A stretch of DNA of 64,000 bases from Ypsolopha sequella (Eukaryota; Arthropoda; Insecta; Lepidoptera; Ypsolophidae), in the NCBI GenBank assembly GCA_934047225.1, contig OW203989.1, forward strand, positions 14,855,977 through 14,919,976, written 5' to 3'. Numbering within the stretch: position 1 is the first letter of the stretch; each line of letters begins with the position of its first letter. The notes under the pieces were generated by a model. The model was given only the letters and a program-made list of their open reading frames with translations, had not been told where the DNA came from and did no database searches. Positions 1 through 12,716 of this stretch are shown piece after piece. A program made the position numbers and the translations under genes.

Positions 1-409
1 ATTTAAATTAGTAATTATATACAGAACAAAAATAACAAGTTAAATATTTTCGAGATATATTTCGTCCCACTTTGGAGACGGCATCAGTGGAATGAGTGAA
101 AAATTTGAACAGAGAATGACATGAGATGACGGAGAAGTGTACGTCAGTTTGGTGGACCCTAAGCTCTTAAAAGATATTAACCTGTATCATGATTTAGCTC
201 GGAATTTGCCAAAACTGTATGCCAAAGCAAAATTTTGGTGCCGCAGTAGGAGCGGCTGTGGAAAGGTTTCTTTATGTGCCGCTAGACAGCTTCTTTCAGC
301 GGCCAAGTGCTGCAAACTCAAAAAACTTTAACAGGTACGGATTTGGTTTCGGTGCTCGTATTTTCCTCCATAATTGTGCGTTCTTAATACACAATTTCAA
401 CTTAAAATA
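1..409. other. AT-rich start of window, no gene seen
   Basis: I see no coding region, RNA gene or recognisable repeat here. Short open frames between about 137 and 410 lack codon structure or family resemblance and I treat them as chance. Confidence 0.5.
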
Positions 410-410
410 T

Positions 411-828
411 TTTTCAATGCAAGTGCTCGTAAATGCCCACTTTTTATGCATCAAAACCGAACAGAAAGTCGATTATTTTGCCCTAGGGCTTTATTATATA
501 TATTTTTTTTTATTTTATTTACAATGGTTGGCTAACCTGCAACCTTTCCTGTGTACCATAAATGTAATACTTATTTTTTTCACTGTTGAACGGCTCTGGA
601 TACAGTCCTTTTGAGCCAATCATAATTCAAAGTCCACAAGATTATATTTTTTTTATTTCCTCACACTATGCATTGAAAAACGTAGGGGGCGGGCGTAAGA
701 GCAATAAATTACTAAATAAATTACTCGGTTATGTTTAAAACACTCGCTACGCTCGTGTTTTAAATCGTCCTCGTAATTTATTCCTTTGCGCCCTTGTAGC
801 ATAAACTACTATTATATTATTTTTCCGC
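411..828 (+). repeat. Dispersed repeat family A, copy 1
   Basis: The stretch beginning TTTTCAATGCAAGTGCTCGT and ending near 'gcataaactactatta' recurs on the minus strand at about 12324-12716 and on the plus strand at about 21572-21953. Shared landmarks in order are a 'gcatcaaaaccga' block, a T-rich run, 'caatggttggct', a 'cactatgcattgaaaaacgta' block and, near the end, a segment in which 'aacactcgc' and 'gcgagtgtt' type arms form a small palindrome. This copy has an extra 'attactaaata' repeat in the third quarter. The frame seems preserved between copies only because they are recent copies of each other; I do not call a protein. The family is unidentified, probably a non-autonomous transposon. 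Confidence 0.6.
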
Positions 829-2200
829 TAGAAAGATACATGTTCGTTCAGCGGCACCGGCTGAAACTCCATTACTAACATAGTAGGGTCCAAAGTGAGT
901 ATACCAAAATATGTACCTCGGCAATAAATTAGAGCAGCAATCTCTTGGTTTATTTAATTTTTTTAATTAGATACACAATAATTGACTGTTGCCTGAGAGC
1001 ACCTTAACGCTCGCACTTATATATATATATATATATTCGGTTATAATACGAACACTCGCTTAAATTTATTTACTTCGTCTTTGTAACCATTCTGTTGAAC
1101 AATTTGGTACATTTTCCTTGTTCTGTTTACATAATTATATGAGATTTCATTAGACCTCAACTCCTGAAGTTCACCTAAGATGGGGTCGCAAACTTAGATC
1201 CCGGCTTTATTAGCTAATCTTCCTTGGATATATGTTACCGTTAAAACGCGGTATACGTTACTATGCGCAATAACTAAATTATTTGCGGATTACCGGGTAC
1301 TATCCGTTAAAATGCGAAATTACCTAGTTAATCTGCATATTAACAGTTGCTACACCATCAAATTGCAGAAGATACAGAGGCAGACACTTTTTGTCTCGTT
1401 TTCTAAGCTAAAGAAGTAAATTTTTTAACACAAATTTAGTACTGCATCGGCTCTGACACTGCTGGAAGTACAGCCCCTTTACCCTTGCGTAACAAAACTT
1501 CACGCCTCTAGTTTTTCATATCCAATCTAGGGGTAGTAACCAACGATATTGTTTGGTAGTAACCTTACAGTACCAGTAAAAAAATACAATAAATTCTTAA
1601 TTTTTATTCAAGCAAAGAACCTATTTTATTCACTTACACGAATTCTTTGTCGTCAATAGGCAGATTACCTAGGAAGTCTGCAGATTAACTAGTTAATGAA
1701 AGAACTTTTTTTTTGCATTTTAATGAAGTTAGCAGGGTAATCTGCAGATTAACAAGTTTATCTGCACTCTGAACTGTTTTTGGTATTTTTACACCTCATT
1801 TTGCCTCCAAAATCTGCTATTCACGGTTTTAGTAACTATGTTTTTAGTAACTATGTTTTAATAATACTAGTCTTAGTAACTATGCAGTTCTGTTACAACA
1901 GAACCATAAAAATAACATAGCTGTGAATTCCGCAGGTCTGTTCGTTCGGCACGTGATTCAGTCCAATCGAGTAGAATTTCCCAATTTCCTTAACGATCGT
2001 GTCGCTGTTAGATGGTACACGCAGGCTATACTATGGAATACGAATATTTATGTACGAATATAACTTTCACGCGAACGTAATAAGAGCTGCCATGCTACAT
2101 CGTCACTTGAACTTTTGCTTGTTGGAAGTTTCAGATGAATTGTTTTTTTATTCCCTTAAGCCAGGTTTATGACAAAACAAATACCCATGTTAATAAATAG
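829..2200. other. AT-rich non-coding stretch with weak internal repeats
   Basis: There is a (TA)n run near 1018-1036. Between about 1265 and 1770 motifs of the type 'ttaatctgcagattaac' recur several times with variation (near 1277, 1325, 1660, 1680 and 1740), suggesting the remains of an unidentified repeat. Near 1825-1885 the phrase 'ttttagtaactatg' recurs in short tandem fashion. No coding region was seen. Confidence 0.4.
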
Positions 2201-2941
2201 AGTGAATAGTGTTCCATCTATGGATAACAAGTGCGACGCATGCTGACCTTAAAATTCGATGTCGTCTTAACGGACTCGCATTCGCTCTCCAAAAACAGGT
2301 TAAAAATATGAACAAATTAATTGAATACATGCTCAATTTAGCCCTGAACTGGAGTGAACGAAGTGGTTTTATTATTTTTAACTTATTTATTTTCTTGAAA
2401 AAAAACTGCGTTTTTGTAATAACAGCTGATTTTAAAAATGTTACACAAGTAGAAAAGCCATTAATTTTGATTATTGATAAATAAACTATTTATTCACATG
2501 TTTTGCTACGGCTTGTATCGTTAACAAAATTCATGTGTATTTTTTTAACGTAACATTTAATGTCTCCCACTGCTAGACAAAATCCTCTCCTGACTGACAC
2601 CACATATAGCAGTCAGCGCTACTTTCGACCAAAAATATAAATTTACAAAAACAACATACTTGCCTTCAATATTTTCCTGGTGTTTCGTCTACGGCACCAC
2701 CTATATATTATTTATTTCCTATGTATAATACACCAAATGTACATCATTATGTACAGTATTTTCAAAATGTCTGTTTTTATTTCATATGACGGCCAACATA
2801 ATTTTCCGCGATCATACTGACCAGAGCAGAGAGCGAGCCTTTCCCCCGCTAACAGCTTAACATTATTAACGGTTTTAACGGCTTCCCCCGCTAAAAAGAC
2901 GCTTAGGACCTTCTAGCTACCAGCTTAAAGGAGTTTACCAT

Positions 2942-3092
2942 GTGTTTTGGACTCGATATACGTAAGGGTCTTCGTAAAATAATTTTTATAACAAATTCTG
3001 GTTACTCTCGTAAAGCGCTAGGGGCGCTGTACAGTTTCTTATATGCAGTATATTTTACGCAGATGCTAGCGTGGATCGAGTCCAAAACTCAG
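2942..3092. repeat. Imperfect fold-back of about 150 bp
   Basis: The left arm, starting 'gttttggactcgatatacgt', pairs with the right arm ending 'gtggatcgagtccaaaact'. Pairing continues inward at 'cgtaaaataatttt' against 'atattttacg'. Arms are about 40 bp with mismatches. No clear target duplication was seen, so this may be a small MITE or an older inverted repeat. Confidence 0.45.
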
Positions 3093-4370
3093 GGTGGGCC
3101 TATTGCTCTCTGTCAGCCAGACGGTGAAAAACCAAAAAAGTATGCCAGTTTATATTTTTACAATTTTCACCAGTTCTCAGACTACTTTGAAAACCAAAAT
3201 GAAATACGTGCAATCGACAAAATAGGAATCGTTAATGCTAAATGTAGAAAGTAATTATTATTTTAATCCGTTATTTGCTGGGACGAGTGGAATGAGTGGT
3301 TTAAGTGAATGTTAATTACATTGTCCATTTACAAACTCTGTTTTAATTTCGAACACGTTGATGGACCAAATTACAAAACAATATTATCTCCTTACGGTAG
3401 TATGTACGATATAGGTACTTTACCTGCTACTGTAATTTTGCTATATGGCAAATATTTGACAAACATTAGAACTTCTATTGTTTTCGAAACTACTGTGATT
3501 TCAGCTTTATTTTGAAATTGGATCTTTATTTTTACTGCTGATAGCGAACGTGAACTAAAATTTTTGATTAAATTTAAGTCCATCCACAAAATTTATACTA
3601 GTAGTTCACCCAGAACTGTGAATTCACGTTTCGATCTTGACCGATTTGGCTCAAGTTCGAACTTGTAAATTCTATTAGTCTCATTTACTCGCCTACCGAA
3701 TTTCATGACGTTCAGATCAAAGATACTAGAGTTATCGTCGGACAAACATTCATACATACATACATACAAACACCGGATTGTTCAAAATATCTTCATGCTT
3801 TATTTAAAGCATTGTCTTTGTTTGAAACGCCTAAATCGGCAACATTTTGCTTGAACAGATTTAGTGAATAATTAAAATGTTCCGTTTGATAAATACAAGG
3901 GTCAGGGGCTTGACCTATCGGATCTGTTTACAATGCGTACTACTTATTCCCAAAGGGCGCAAATTCGTGATAAGACCGTCCTGCCCTGAATGTAAATTAG
4001 TTACGTAACCTAGCCTTGTAAAACAAAAGAATTTGCTTCATAGAAAAAATATTTTAGTAATAATGTTATTACTAAATGTATTCCAACATATTCTGAAACT
4101 GGTCTAACTACAATAGCGGGAGCAGAAAAATAGGTACTGACTCATAATAAAGATAGACGGAAGCATCAGGACTAAAAGCACTGCCCTTGATTTTCTTGAA
4201 TAAGAGTGTAAGTACTTTTGTACAAACTATAACTTAATGGATACCTTTGTAAACGGTAGTAAAATGTAGAGCAGAAGAGGATGGACAATTTGGAAGCTGG
4301 AAGTGCAAAATGAAAGGCTGGAACAAGGAGAGAAAACTGGGGTACTGTTCAAGAAGCAATCACTTTTTTT
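3093..4370. other. Non-coding, possible old retroelement tail
   Basis: From about 3620 to 3790 the sequence resembles the 3' ends of lepidopteran interspersed elements ('gaccgatttggct', 'tcggacaaacattcatacata' with a short CATA run). Nothing else here is recognisable. Confidence 0.3.
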
Positions 4371-4373
4371 TGC

Positions 4374-4800
4374 TATGAAAATGTCTTTACGCGAATGGAA
4401 ACGCTACGAACCAAAAGGTGCCATCACGCGCAAACCGCAACGATTACAGAAAATTGTGAGGTGTCTATGGCATATTGTAATATTTTAGGTTGAATATCTA
4501 CATAGATCTAGGTTTAAGTGAAACTTGAGTAGTATCTTATCTATTTAATGGTTCTTTACCAAAAGCGCAGCCGAATGTGATTTTATTGTTTAAATTAATA
4601 GGAGTCAAACATTTAAATGTAATCTAGATTAATAAAAACCAAAAATATATTTGAAAACGTCCACAATCTTGCCAAAATCTGGTTCCTCCTAAAACAAGGT
4701 TTCAATTCTGCGCCCCCGACGATTGTACATCGGCACGATTGTATGTCTTCGCAAGTGAAATGAAACTTGGCCGTACCCACTACTGTTTTGGTCGTGCCAT
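4374..4800 (+). repeat. Dispersed repeat family X, copy 1
   Basis: Parts of this stretch match 55990-56720 in the same orientation: 'acgcgcaaacc', 'attgtgaggtgtctatg', 'taatattttagg', 'gagtcaaacat', 'atctagatta', 'aaaacgtccaca' and 'ttgccaaa' appear in the same order in both. The 56-kb copy is interrupted by a fold-back at 56144-56392 which this copy lacks, so this is the unfilled version. The family is not identified. Confidence 0.5.
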
Positions 4801-5514
4801 GATATCTGCTCTTAATAAACAGAGATCTGCGAGTTTATTTTTTGGAGTAACTATACCTTACAACTTTGCCTTACAACTTTGTTTCTATTAACTTAACGTT
4901 AAAATAAAAATTATGTAAGATGTGTTGATATCGTGCTGCAGTACTTTGAAGGGGAAATGAGAAGGCATCGCTTGGCCCTGAGTAAGTGTGGTATTATTGC
5001 TTGAAGCAACGGCTTCGGTTAAAGTTAGCAGAGTGGAATTACCGTTTTCATTGTGTTGTAAATCAATATTTGGCCCAATTCACTTTTTAATAAATGAATA
5101 CTTTCTTCATCAACTCTATTATTGCTCTATAAATTCCCTAACGACTTTCGCTCTTTTCGAAGAATTTTGTTATTAAATTTTCTAGTTGTTAGTCGTTGGC
5201 CCTCGGACTATCGGGCTCTTTCTTCCAACTCATTTGCTAGATTGAATCGACTCATGCGGGATAATTTGAAATATGACACTTGTTAGAAAAAAGATCCAGA
5301 AAAAATGGAGAAAGCTTCATTTGCATTTGTTTGGGTTTCAAAAATTTGTTGCAGTAAATGGCGGTGGTTTTTTTTTACCGAACCGAACCTGTTCGATCCA
5401 CGAGTTTCTTTTTCTATTTTGTGTTTTTTTTTCTCATATATACCTACGATACAACTTAAATTTTCTGAATATTGCAAAAATTATTCGAAGTATACTTTAT
5501 GAGGTTAAAAAATT

Positions 5515-5631
5515 CCACTTACCTATTATGCGGACCCTCGGCAAAAAAAAGAAAAAAAAAATACAATTTAACAAATAAAGTCGTATTTTTTTGTCCTTTC
5601 TTTGCCACGGACCCGCATAGCAGGTAAGTGG
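5515..5631. repeat. Small fold-back element, 117 bp
   Basis: The left arm starting 'ccacttacctattatgcgga' pairs with the right arm ending 'gcataGCAGGTAAGTGG', about 32 bp per arm with a few mismatches around an AT-rich loop. No flanking duplication is evident. Confidence 0.5.
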
Positions 5632-6560
5632 CAGACAATGGACATGTATTTTTTAGTGAAATATCAGTATACATTTTATGTGTGATTAATTTGCAAAGCA
5701 CAAAACTTTTTGAATTTTTGAAAAATTCCTATCGTAACCGAATTTAGCGATAGCGATATTTATCACTTTTAGTATGAAATCGTGTCAGACGACGTCACGA
5801 GACATGCTGTCAAAATCACGTTGCTTGCCAATAACATCGTCAGTTTTAGAGATATCGAAAAAAATATTTTACTACTGTTTTTTACTTTTTAAACGCAATT
5901 GATTTACACAAAAAAAACATGTAGGGGACGGGCTCATTCCATAGCTCACAGACTTAGTAGGTATAATTTGAATAATTTTATTATTATATTAATAATATTC
6001 AGAAAATTAAAGTTGTATCATACGTATCAGAAAAAAAAAATATATATATATATATATCTTTTTTGTCTATGTACCGCTGGGACTATCATGCTAGCTGAAA
6101 GTCAAAATATTTTTGTTATATTTGTTTCGTTATTTTTTAAGGAGAACTTTATGTAATACTTGATAAAATTATCTAAATCTTTGTTGCATAACTTTTCAAT
6201 TGCAATGTTTGGACAATATTTGGACACATTTTATAACCAACAGATAATCTGACATTAATTTTATTATCAACATTATTATGTCCTTTGCTTATAAATGTTT
6301 CCAATCAATGTCCAACTTTGTTTGAAATATCATAGTCATTAAAACTAGAATCTATTAGTAGATGTACAAAACATAATCTACAAAGGCTCGTTTGTTGGAA
6401 TTTAGTTCGATACTCAGTTGTGCTAACTAAGCTCTAGCGAACCAGTTAGAATTGAAACACGAGTTTATTGGATTGCAAAACATGAGCAAAGCACAATGGC
6501 TAAATATATTAGTTGTAAAACTGTTAAGTCGTAGTTTTGGCGAGTTATTTCAAAATCAGT
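5632..6560. other. AT-rich non-coding stretch
   Basis: A (TA)n run lies at about 6040-6056. No genes or clear elements are visible. Confidence 0.4.
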
Positions 6561-6589
6561 ACTTTGGAAGGTACGTTAAGTTATGGTTG

Positions 6590-6770
6590 GGTCTATATTT
6601 GTGCCCAAAGTACGGCGATAGGGCCTCACCACCCCTCACGCTGGAACGTAATAATCGTTGTCAAAACGTGGGTGTACGAGTTTAGACTGTGACTTGCATT
6701 TCATAGTCTATAGTCGGAAAAACCCCTGACACCTCCTGGAGGATTTTTTGTCCTGACGATGTATTTCGAA
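6590..6770 (+). mobile_element. SINE body fragment
   Basis: This matches the bodies of the SINE copies at 25575-25895 and 57034-57255: 'tgcccaaagtacggcgatag', 'ctcaccacc', 'tgtgacttgcattt', and 'cctgacacctcctggaggat' (equivalent to 'cctatgacaccccctcgg' elsewhere). The tRNA-like head is missing here. Confidence 0.5.
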
Positions 6771-6779
6771 ATCTGTATT

Positions 6780-6895
6780 TTATGAAAGAGTACCCTGACT
6801 GACTGATCTATCAACGTCCAGACCAAACGGCTGGACCTAGGAACATAAAATTTACACTGTAGGTTCCTTGTGCGACGGATACATTCGCTGCGAAG
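6780..6895 (+). mobile_element. Fragment of interspersed element related to 8115-8893
   Basis: 'Taccctgactgactgatcta', 'tcaacg', 'gaccaaacggct' and 'cctaggaaca' occur in the same order as in the longer copy near 8180-8300. This is a short internal piece abutting the SINE fragment. Confidence 0.5.
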
Positions 6896-8114
6896 TAATT
6901 TTAGACAATTTCTACGGGATCGGGAGAAACAGGATCCACGTCCACTACCCAAGTAACTTTTAAGGTTTTAGAAAGGTACTGAAAAGGTTCTAATACCTTT
7001 GTATGGAAATCTGCTCATAAGTCTTTGTAGTCTCAGTTACTTTAAATTAACGTTATATTAACCTCCTGAGTGCAAAAAGGGCCCACGTTGCAGAACCTTT
7101 CTGAGAGCTACAGCAAAACCTGTAGCTCTTATCTATAACCTTTCTAACTACTTACTCAAAACCCAAATATAACCTTCACAACCTTAATTTAACGTTAATA
7201 TAACCATACAATACAACTAATAGGTACTACATTAGTCTTGGATGTAACTCTATGACAACTTAAAACATTTTTGATAGAAATGAATAACGCTTTTCCAGGA
7301 CTTTCGGGTTTTAAAATGTTTCTGTTTAAGATTGTTTGTACGCAGAAACACTAATGGTGGGTTTAAATTACTTATTTATAATGGCGCCATTCCCTGTCAT
7401 TATACCAAGTTTCAAAATAGTTAGTAGCATGTTAAAGTCAGATAAAAAGCAAAACATAGTGCGATTGGTACATTATCGTGAAACTTTAGGATAATAGTGC
7501 TATATGCGAGACGGGCCTTTCGTAATTGCAAATTTTCAGGACATTTTAAATAAAAAAAAATGAAAAAATAAGGTGTTTGATGGTTTGTCGCTTTAGAAAT
7601 AAAAGTTATACTCATATATAAAAACGTTTATTTAAAATTGTATAGAACATGTTATATAATTTTGCTTCGTTGTACTAAAATGTTATTTTCAGTTCATTTT
7701 TTTTATTTTAGTGTATAAATATGGCTGCCGTTAGGAAATTACTAGAAAGCATTCAAGTTAACCTTTTCAGAACTATAACAGCTCAAAACTCTTAATTTTT
7801 GCCAAAGTAAGGGCTAAAGATAATTTCGCGGAGCTATATAAAACCAAAAGGCTGTTTTCACAGCTTTCAGGTTATCGTCAGGAGTAATTCAATACTCGCC
7901 AGTCGCGACCACAACCATTAAGCAAAATCAAGTGTTCAAGTGTTCATCAAAAGTGATATCAAGCAGCTACAGGCTGCTCCTTGAGTGCAAATAAGTTACT
8001 ATTTCTTTTTTCAATTATGTTTAGTCGATAGGTACTTGTCTAACTTATACTACTGAATACATTTAAATTTAGCCTTAAGTAGTCCTCAACAGTGACCAGA
8101 CTACCTATCTTGAA

Positions 8115-8893
8115 AAAAACGGACAAGTGCGAGTTGGACTCGCCCGTCGAGGGTTCCGTACAAATTTGTATATAAAAGAATACCCTGACTGACTGACTGA
8201 CTGACTGACTGATTGACTTACTGATCTATCAACGCCGAGACCAAACAGCTAAACCTAGGAACATGAAATTTGCACCGTAGGTTCCTTTTATTGCGTAAAC
8301 ATCCGCTAAGAAAGGATTTTTTGAAAATCAATTCATAATGAAATGGGGTAGAAACTTGTTTGGAAAATCATAATCCGTGGGAGTATCAACATATACTGAA
8401 GAGTCAACATACTTCTCATAAATACTCTTTTTAATAAATTATGAGAAACCTGTAAGAGGGTTTTACAAAACTCATCCCCCGAGGGGGTAAAATAGCGTGT
8501 TAAGTTATATATCGAAAATTGCATCCCTTGAGTGTATCTACTTAAAACTTTGCTTAAATATTCCTTCCTTAAAACGTATAATGAGATACATGTAGGAAAG
8601 TTTTCAAAAATTATCCATCCCCTAATGGGGATGAAATGGGTTAAAAACTTTGATGTGGAAAATCACAATCCCTGGGCATATATAAACTTATATACATATA
8701 TACACTTACTTACAACTTCGCATAAATCATATTGAGAAAAATAAGACACGTATAAGAGGTTTTTTATTTTTAAAGAAAACCGTACGCATAACCGTAACCG
8801 TACGGATTTAGCGGGATGTTGAAGCTTTCATTGTGAAATATGAAACGCATTACATACTAAATTCACGCGGATGAAGACGCGGGCAACAGCTAG
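8115..8893 (+). mobile_element. Lepidopteran interspersed element, possibly Helitron-like
   Basis: It opens with 'ggacaagtgcgagttggact' and 'agggttccgta', has a GACT tandem run (about 8183-8215), a conserved 'gaccaaacagct' block, and closes with 'acgcgggcaacagctag' followed by T. The CTAG|T end after a CGCG...CGCG hairpin-like stretch resembles Helitron 3' ends. The 5' part is the common lepidopteran 'aagtgcgagtcggactcgc' motif. It may be a composite of two elements. No open frame is present. Confidence 0.5.
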
Positions 8894-9257
8894 TTATAAA
8901 TAATTCAGACTTTTTTTTATGATTAAATTACAAATGTATAGATTTTAGATGTTTTCCTGTATTCGTAGTATAAGATAATACTTGCCTTTCATAGTTCTAG
9001 GTCAATGGAAAGTACCCTATACATTTTGATTCCCTTGAGAATGTCGAAATATACGATTCTAGTGGCATTAAAAGTCGTATTTTTTTGCGTTAACATGAAA
9101 ATTTCTTTTTTTCGCAACTTCAAGTAACAATAGACTTGATTATATGGTTTTAATTTAAATTTGATAACTTCACGCGTTCTTGTGATAAAGGGTCTGGACA
9201 GATAGACGGACAGGCGGGCAGACAGACGGACAACAAAGTGATCCTATAAGGGTTCTG

Positions 9258-10190
9258 TTTTTAGGGTTCCGTACCTAAAAGGTACAAAAGGAACCTTTAT
9301 GGTGAGACTCCGTTGTCCGTCCGTCCGTCCGTCCGTCCGTCCGTCCGTATGTCATAGCCTCATAACTTTTGCACCGTTCTAGATAAAGACATGAAATTTG
9401 GCATATAAATAATTAATTTGCCCACATATCATAGTGTAAAAAATTGAAAAATTTGAAATTTTTCAAAATATTTTAAAAACAAAAGTAAGAAAGATAAAAA
9501 ATATTATCCTAAAAATACAATATGGGTATCAAATTGTAGATATTAAAAAGCTGATTGTAAAAATATATACTTTTACTAAATTTACTCTCACAAGTTTCGA
9601 GAAATTTTGAAAAAGCCACAAAAATATGTATGTTCCCCCCCCTTATCTCCGAAACTGGTAGACGAAAAAACATGAAAACTGGCCAATTACAGGGAAACTA
9701 TAAAAATTAAAAAAAATTAGCACAAATGAAAAATATAAAAAAACAAGCTTCTGCCCGCGGCTTCGCCCGCGTGGCCTACAGGAAACAAATAACTTTTTTT
9801 TCAGAAACAAACATTTAAAGTACTTTCACTCCCTCTGGGAATACAGGGACTCACCGATCAAAGTTTTTCCGAAAAAATGTCAAAATCCCTATCAGTTGTC
9901 AAAAAATGTCAAATTTGAATACGGCAGCGTAATCGGCGACCCTAAATGCCCCTTGATACCGAGTTTCATGCAAATCAGAATGCTTCTTTAGACCTGTTCA
10001 AAAATTGTCAAAACCGGTCAAATTAAATTTTTTTTTGGTCATGTAGCTCCAGCTTGACCGATCACTATAGTTGAAACCCAAACTCCTTAAAATTAGCTAT
10101 TTGGGAGATATGGCCGATTAAATTAAATTTTTCATCCATAATATGGAGCCCTAGATATGCGAGTCTGACTCGCACTTGACCGGTTTTTTT
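9258..10190 (-). mobile_element. Lepidopteran 'gggttccgta' interspersed element
   Basis: On the minus strand the element starts with 'aaaaccggtcaagtgcgagt' near 10190 and ends with 'ggtacggaaccctaaaa' at 9258, just after a GGAC tandem run (9313-9350 on the plus strand reads gtcc repeats). The same layout is seen on the plus strand at 50857-51539. A short block at about 9747-9777 with 'tgcccgcggcttcgcccgcg' looks like the end of another inserted element in reverse orientation. Confidence 0.6.
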
Positions 10191-10922
10191 CCTTTAGAGG
10201 TACGGAACCCTAATAATATATACTAACCGCTGTATTCATTATTCGTAGGAAATTTTCCGCACTTTCCGTTTAAAATTTCCACTCCGTTTATTTTAAATCA
10301 TCCTGTGTTGGTTCAATTTGCAAGACATCGTAATTTGAATTCGCGGAGACAACTGATAATATTTGAGAATGCCTCTAAAGCTTTCAAATATTCTTGTAGG
10401 ACATAAATCATGCCTTCAGCTCTGAACTATAGCCTTTTGGTCTTGGTTTTCACCATGCAGTCCTAATTTGTTTGCCGAGACAACTTTTGTACAGCCTAAA
10501 GGCTTAAGATAGGTTTTAGAAATAACTTCTAAGTAATTTCAACATTCCATAGCTTTGTGGTTATATCAAAGTTAAAAATTTAACCTTTAGATCTCACTTA
10601 AGCATAATACTAGCCTCTCCAGAACCTAATCAAGAGTCTACAACAACTATAAGATCCTAGGACTTTAAGGTCGTGAAACACAAGTCAAAATAACGTTAAT
10701 TTAAACTCTTGTCAACGGCTTAAAGGTTGTTATGATAAACAATTAGTTTTAGAACTTAATAATCATTCTCAAGTACTTAATATGCCTAGATAGAAAAGCA
10801 TTAACCTTTTTGCGACCCAAATACAAACTAAAGGAAGTTTTCACAACCTAGGCCCGAATGAATTGTTACTTGGGTAGTCAAGTATTAGTACGAAGGATTG
10901 GTTGTATTAAACTTCACCTTTT
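10191..10922. other. Non-coding stretch
   Basis: It opens with a second 'ggtacggaaccct' end abutting the previous element. The rest is AT-rich with many 'aacctt' motifs, discussed with the 6945-10877 unit. No gene was seen. Confidence 0.4.
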
Positions 10923-10928
10923 CATTAA

Positions 10929-11329
10929 GAGTCGGAGTTCCGAGATTGGGCAAAACAGGGTTCGGGGTTATGGCCTTTCAAGATAGTAAAATATTAATTT
11001 CTGAATAAAATAAATACCACTTGTAACCTTACAAGATGAAGTACAGGTTCATTAAAAAAAACTTGGCACTAATGTATAGACACTTCAGAAAAAAAAACAG
11101 GATTTTTAAGTTCAGGTTACACCCGTAGCGCCGCAATGCTATTCAAGAGATTTTCTTGAAATTCCCGTTTTTTTTCTGAAGTTACTATACATTAGTGCCA
11201 TGACTTTTTTTAATGAACCTGCACTTCATCTTGTAAGGTAACAAGTGGTATTTATTTTGTTCAGAAATTTTAATTTTTACCGTCTTAAAAACCCATAACC
11301 CCGAACCCCGAATCTCGGAACGCCGACCC
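10929..11329. mobile_element. TTAA-flanked fold-back element (401 bp)
   Basis: Arms of about 170 bp (10929-11099 and about 11167-11329) are inverted copies: both carry 'gttccgagatt', 'ttcggggttatgg', 'ataccacttgt', 'acttcatcttgtaa' (or its complement) and 'cactaatgtata'. The unit is bounded on both sides by TTAA (10925-10928 and 11330-11333), with ends GAGTCGGAGTTCCGAG and GGGTCGGCGTTCCGAG. TTAA duplication is the hallmark of piggyBac-type transposases, so I infer a piggyBac-mobilised MITE. The 67-bp loop encodes nothing. Confidence 0.65.
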
Positions 11330-11369
11330 TTAAGAGCATTTTCGCAGCCGAAAAAAAAACACTTAAATT

Positions 11370-11650
11370 CAAAATTCATTCAATAGTTATTCAACAAAAC
11401 CTTATTACCTATGTATTGCGTATGTTGCCATCGCAAAGTTTCCATTGGTTTCTGTAAATTGGAATTTCAAAATTATATAAACTCAACATTTTTTAAATTC
11501 AAAATTTTTGTAATTCTAATTTACGGAAACCAACAGAAATTTTGTAATGGGAGTATACGCAATACATAGGAGTGAATTTAGAATTTAAGTGTTCTGTTTC
11601 GATTAATTAGAAAAAGCCGGGTTTTTCACAACCCGGTTGCAAAACAGCTC
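11370..11650. repeat. Repeat with inverted arms, related to 30000-30310
   Basis: 'Cctatgtattgcgtatgttg' near 11409 is mirrored by 'gtatacgcaatacatagg' near 11553. The block 'aatagttattcaacaaaacc' and the following 'tacctatgtattg' recur at about 30233-30270. 'Tttttcacaacccgg' near 11620 also has a diverged inverted relative near 30015. Confidence 0.45.
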
Positions 11651-12320
11651 TTAATTGGCTAACTCATACTCAGTAAATAAAATAACCACCTACCCATTAA
11701 AGTTTGCGACCGGTTTCATCGTTTAAACGACATCTTCGGGCACAAAATTCTAAATTTAAAGCACAATAACACGATTTTATAAACACATTTTCAAAAACAA
11801 CAGTTTTTGATTTGTTTACATTAAGAGGCTATGCGAATTTTATTTTTGTCACTGTCACTCCAAGCTAAAAATCGTGCAGTGCGGGAGGGGCGGATTCAGG
11901 GCAAAAGAGAAAAAAGTTGGTTTTATATTTTTATTGAAAAAACTAAAATAGCTAGCAAAATTTCAAATATCAAATCTCTACATATTGCTGAAAAACACCT
12001 AATAAAATATGTTTGAGTTCTGTATATGGTTCCTATTCGTCAAACGAGAAGAAAAAGTGTGTTTGCAGACCTCATTTCAACAATTATTTCTATCGAGGAA
12101 AATTTATCCAAACATGTTTTCCAATTTCAAAACCCTACATTATATAGTCAAAATGCATATACCAGAAATTTATAATAATTTTCCGTGTATTTCATGAAAT
12201 ATACAGAAAAGAAACACTCGTATTTTTTTCGCATATCGCCTTAACTCACAGCCTAGGTGTAGCAAGGACATATATTTGTGGAACTGAGTATTAAGTATTT
12301 TTATTAACAGTACATATAAG
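11651..12320. other. AT-rich non-coding stretch
   Basis: I see no supportable feature. Short open frames here have AT-driven composition and no recognisable motif. Confidence 0.4.
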
Positions 12321-12323
12321 TAT

Positions 12324-12716
12324 TAATAGTAGTTTATGTTACAAGGGCGCAAAGGAATAAATTACGAGGACGATTTAAAACACGAGCGTAGCGAGTGTTT
12401 TAAACGTAACCGAGTAATTTATTGCTTTTACGCCCGTGTATCATACTACGTTTTTCAATGCATAGTGTGAGGAAATGAAAACAAATATAATCTTGTGAAC
12501 TTTCAATTATGATTGGCTCAAAAGGATTGTATCCAGAGCCGTTAAACAGTGGAAAAAAAAGTATAACATCTATGGTAGACAGGAAAGGCTGCAGGTTAGC
12601 CAACCATTGCAAACAAATAAAAAAAAATAATAATAAAAGCCCTAGGGCAAAATAATCGACTTTCTGTTCGGTTTTGATGCATAAAAAGTGGGCCTTTACG
12701 AGCACATGCATTGAAA
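12324..12716 (-). repeat. Dispersed repeat family A, copy 2
   Basis: This is the reverse-complement copy of the family at 411-828, with landmarks in reversed order. It contains 'aaaacacgagcgtagcgagt', whose arms fold on themselves. Its longest frame reads through the copy but contains no recognisable domain. Confidence 0.6.

Larger units (their letters stand above)
6945..10877. mobile_element. Possible TIR-bounded unit with nested inserts
   Basis: The 13-bp sequence CTACCCAAGTAAC at 6945-6957 recurs as its exact reverse complement at 10865-10877. Both ends carry many short 'aaccttt' or 'aaggtt' motifs, for example 7030-7200 and 10480-10850, consistent with subterminal repeats of one element. 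The middle is occupied by two other repeats (8115-8893 and 9258-10190). No transposase frame is present. A chance pairing of 13-bp ends cannot be excluded and no target duplication is obvious. Confidence 0.35.

Noticed and set aside
12400..12711. 103-codon frame that is similar in the three family A repeats
   Set aside because: Similarity follows from the DNA repeats being copies. The frame differs or is broken in copies 1 and 3 and has no domain.
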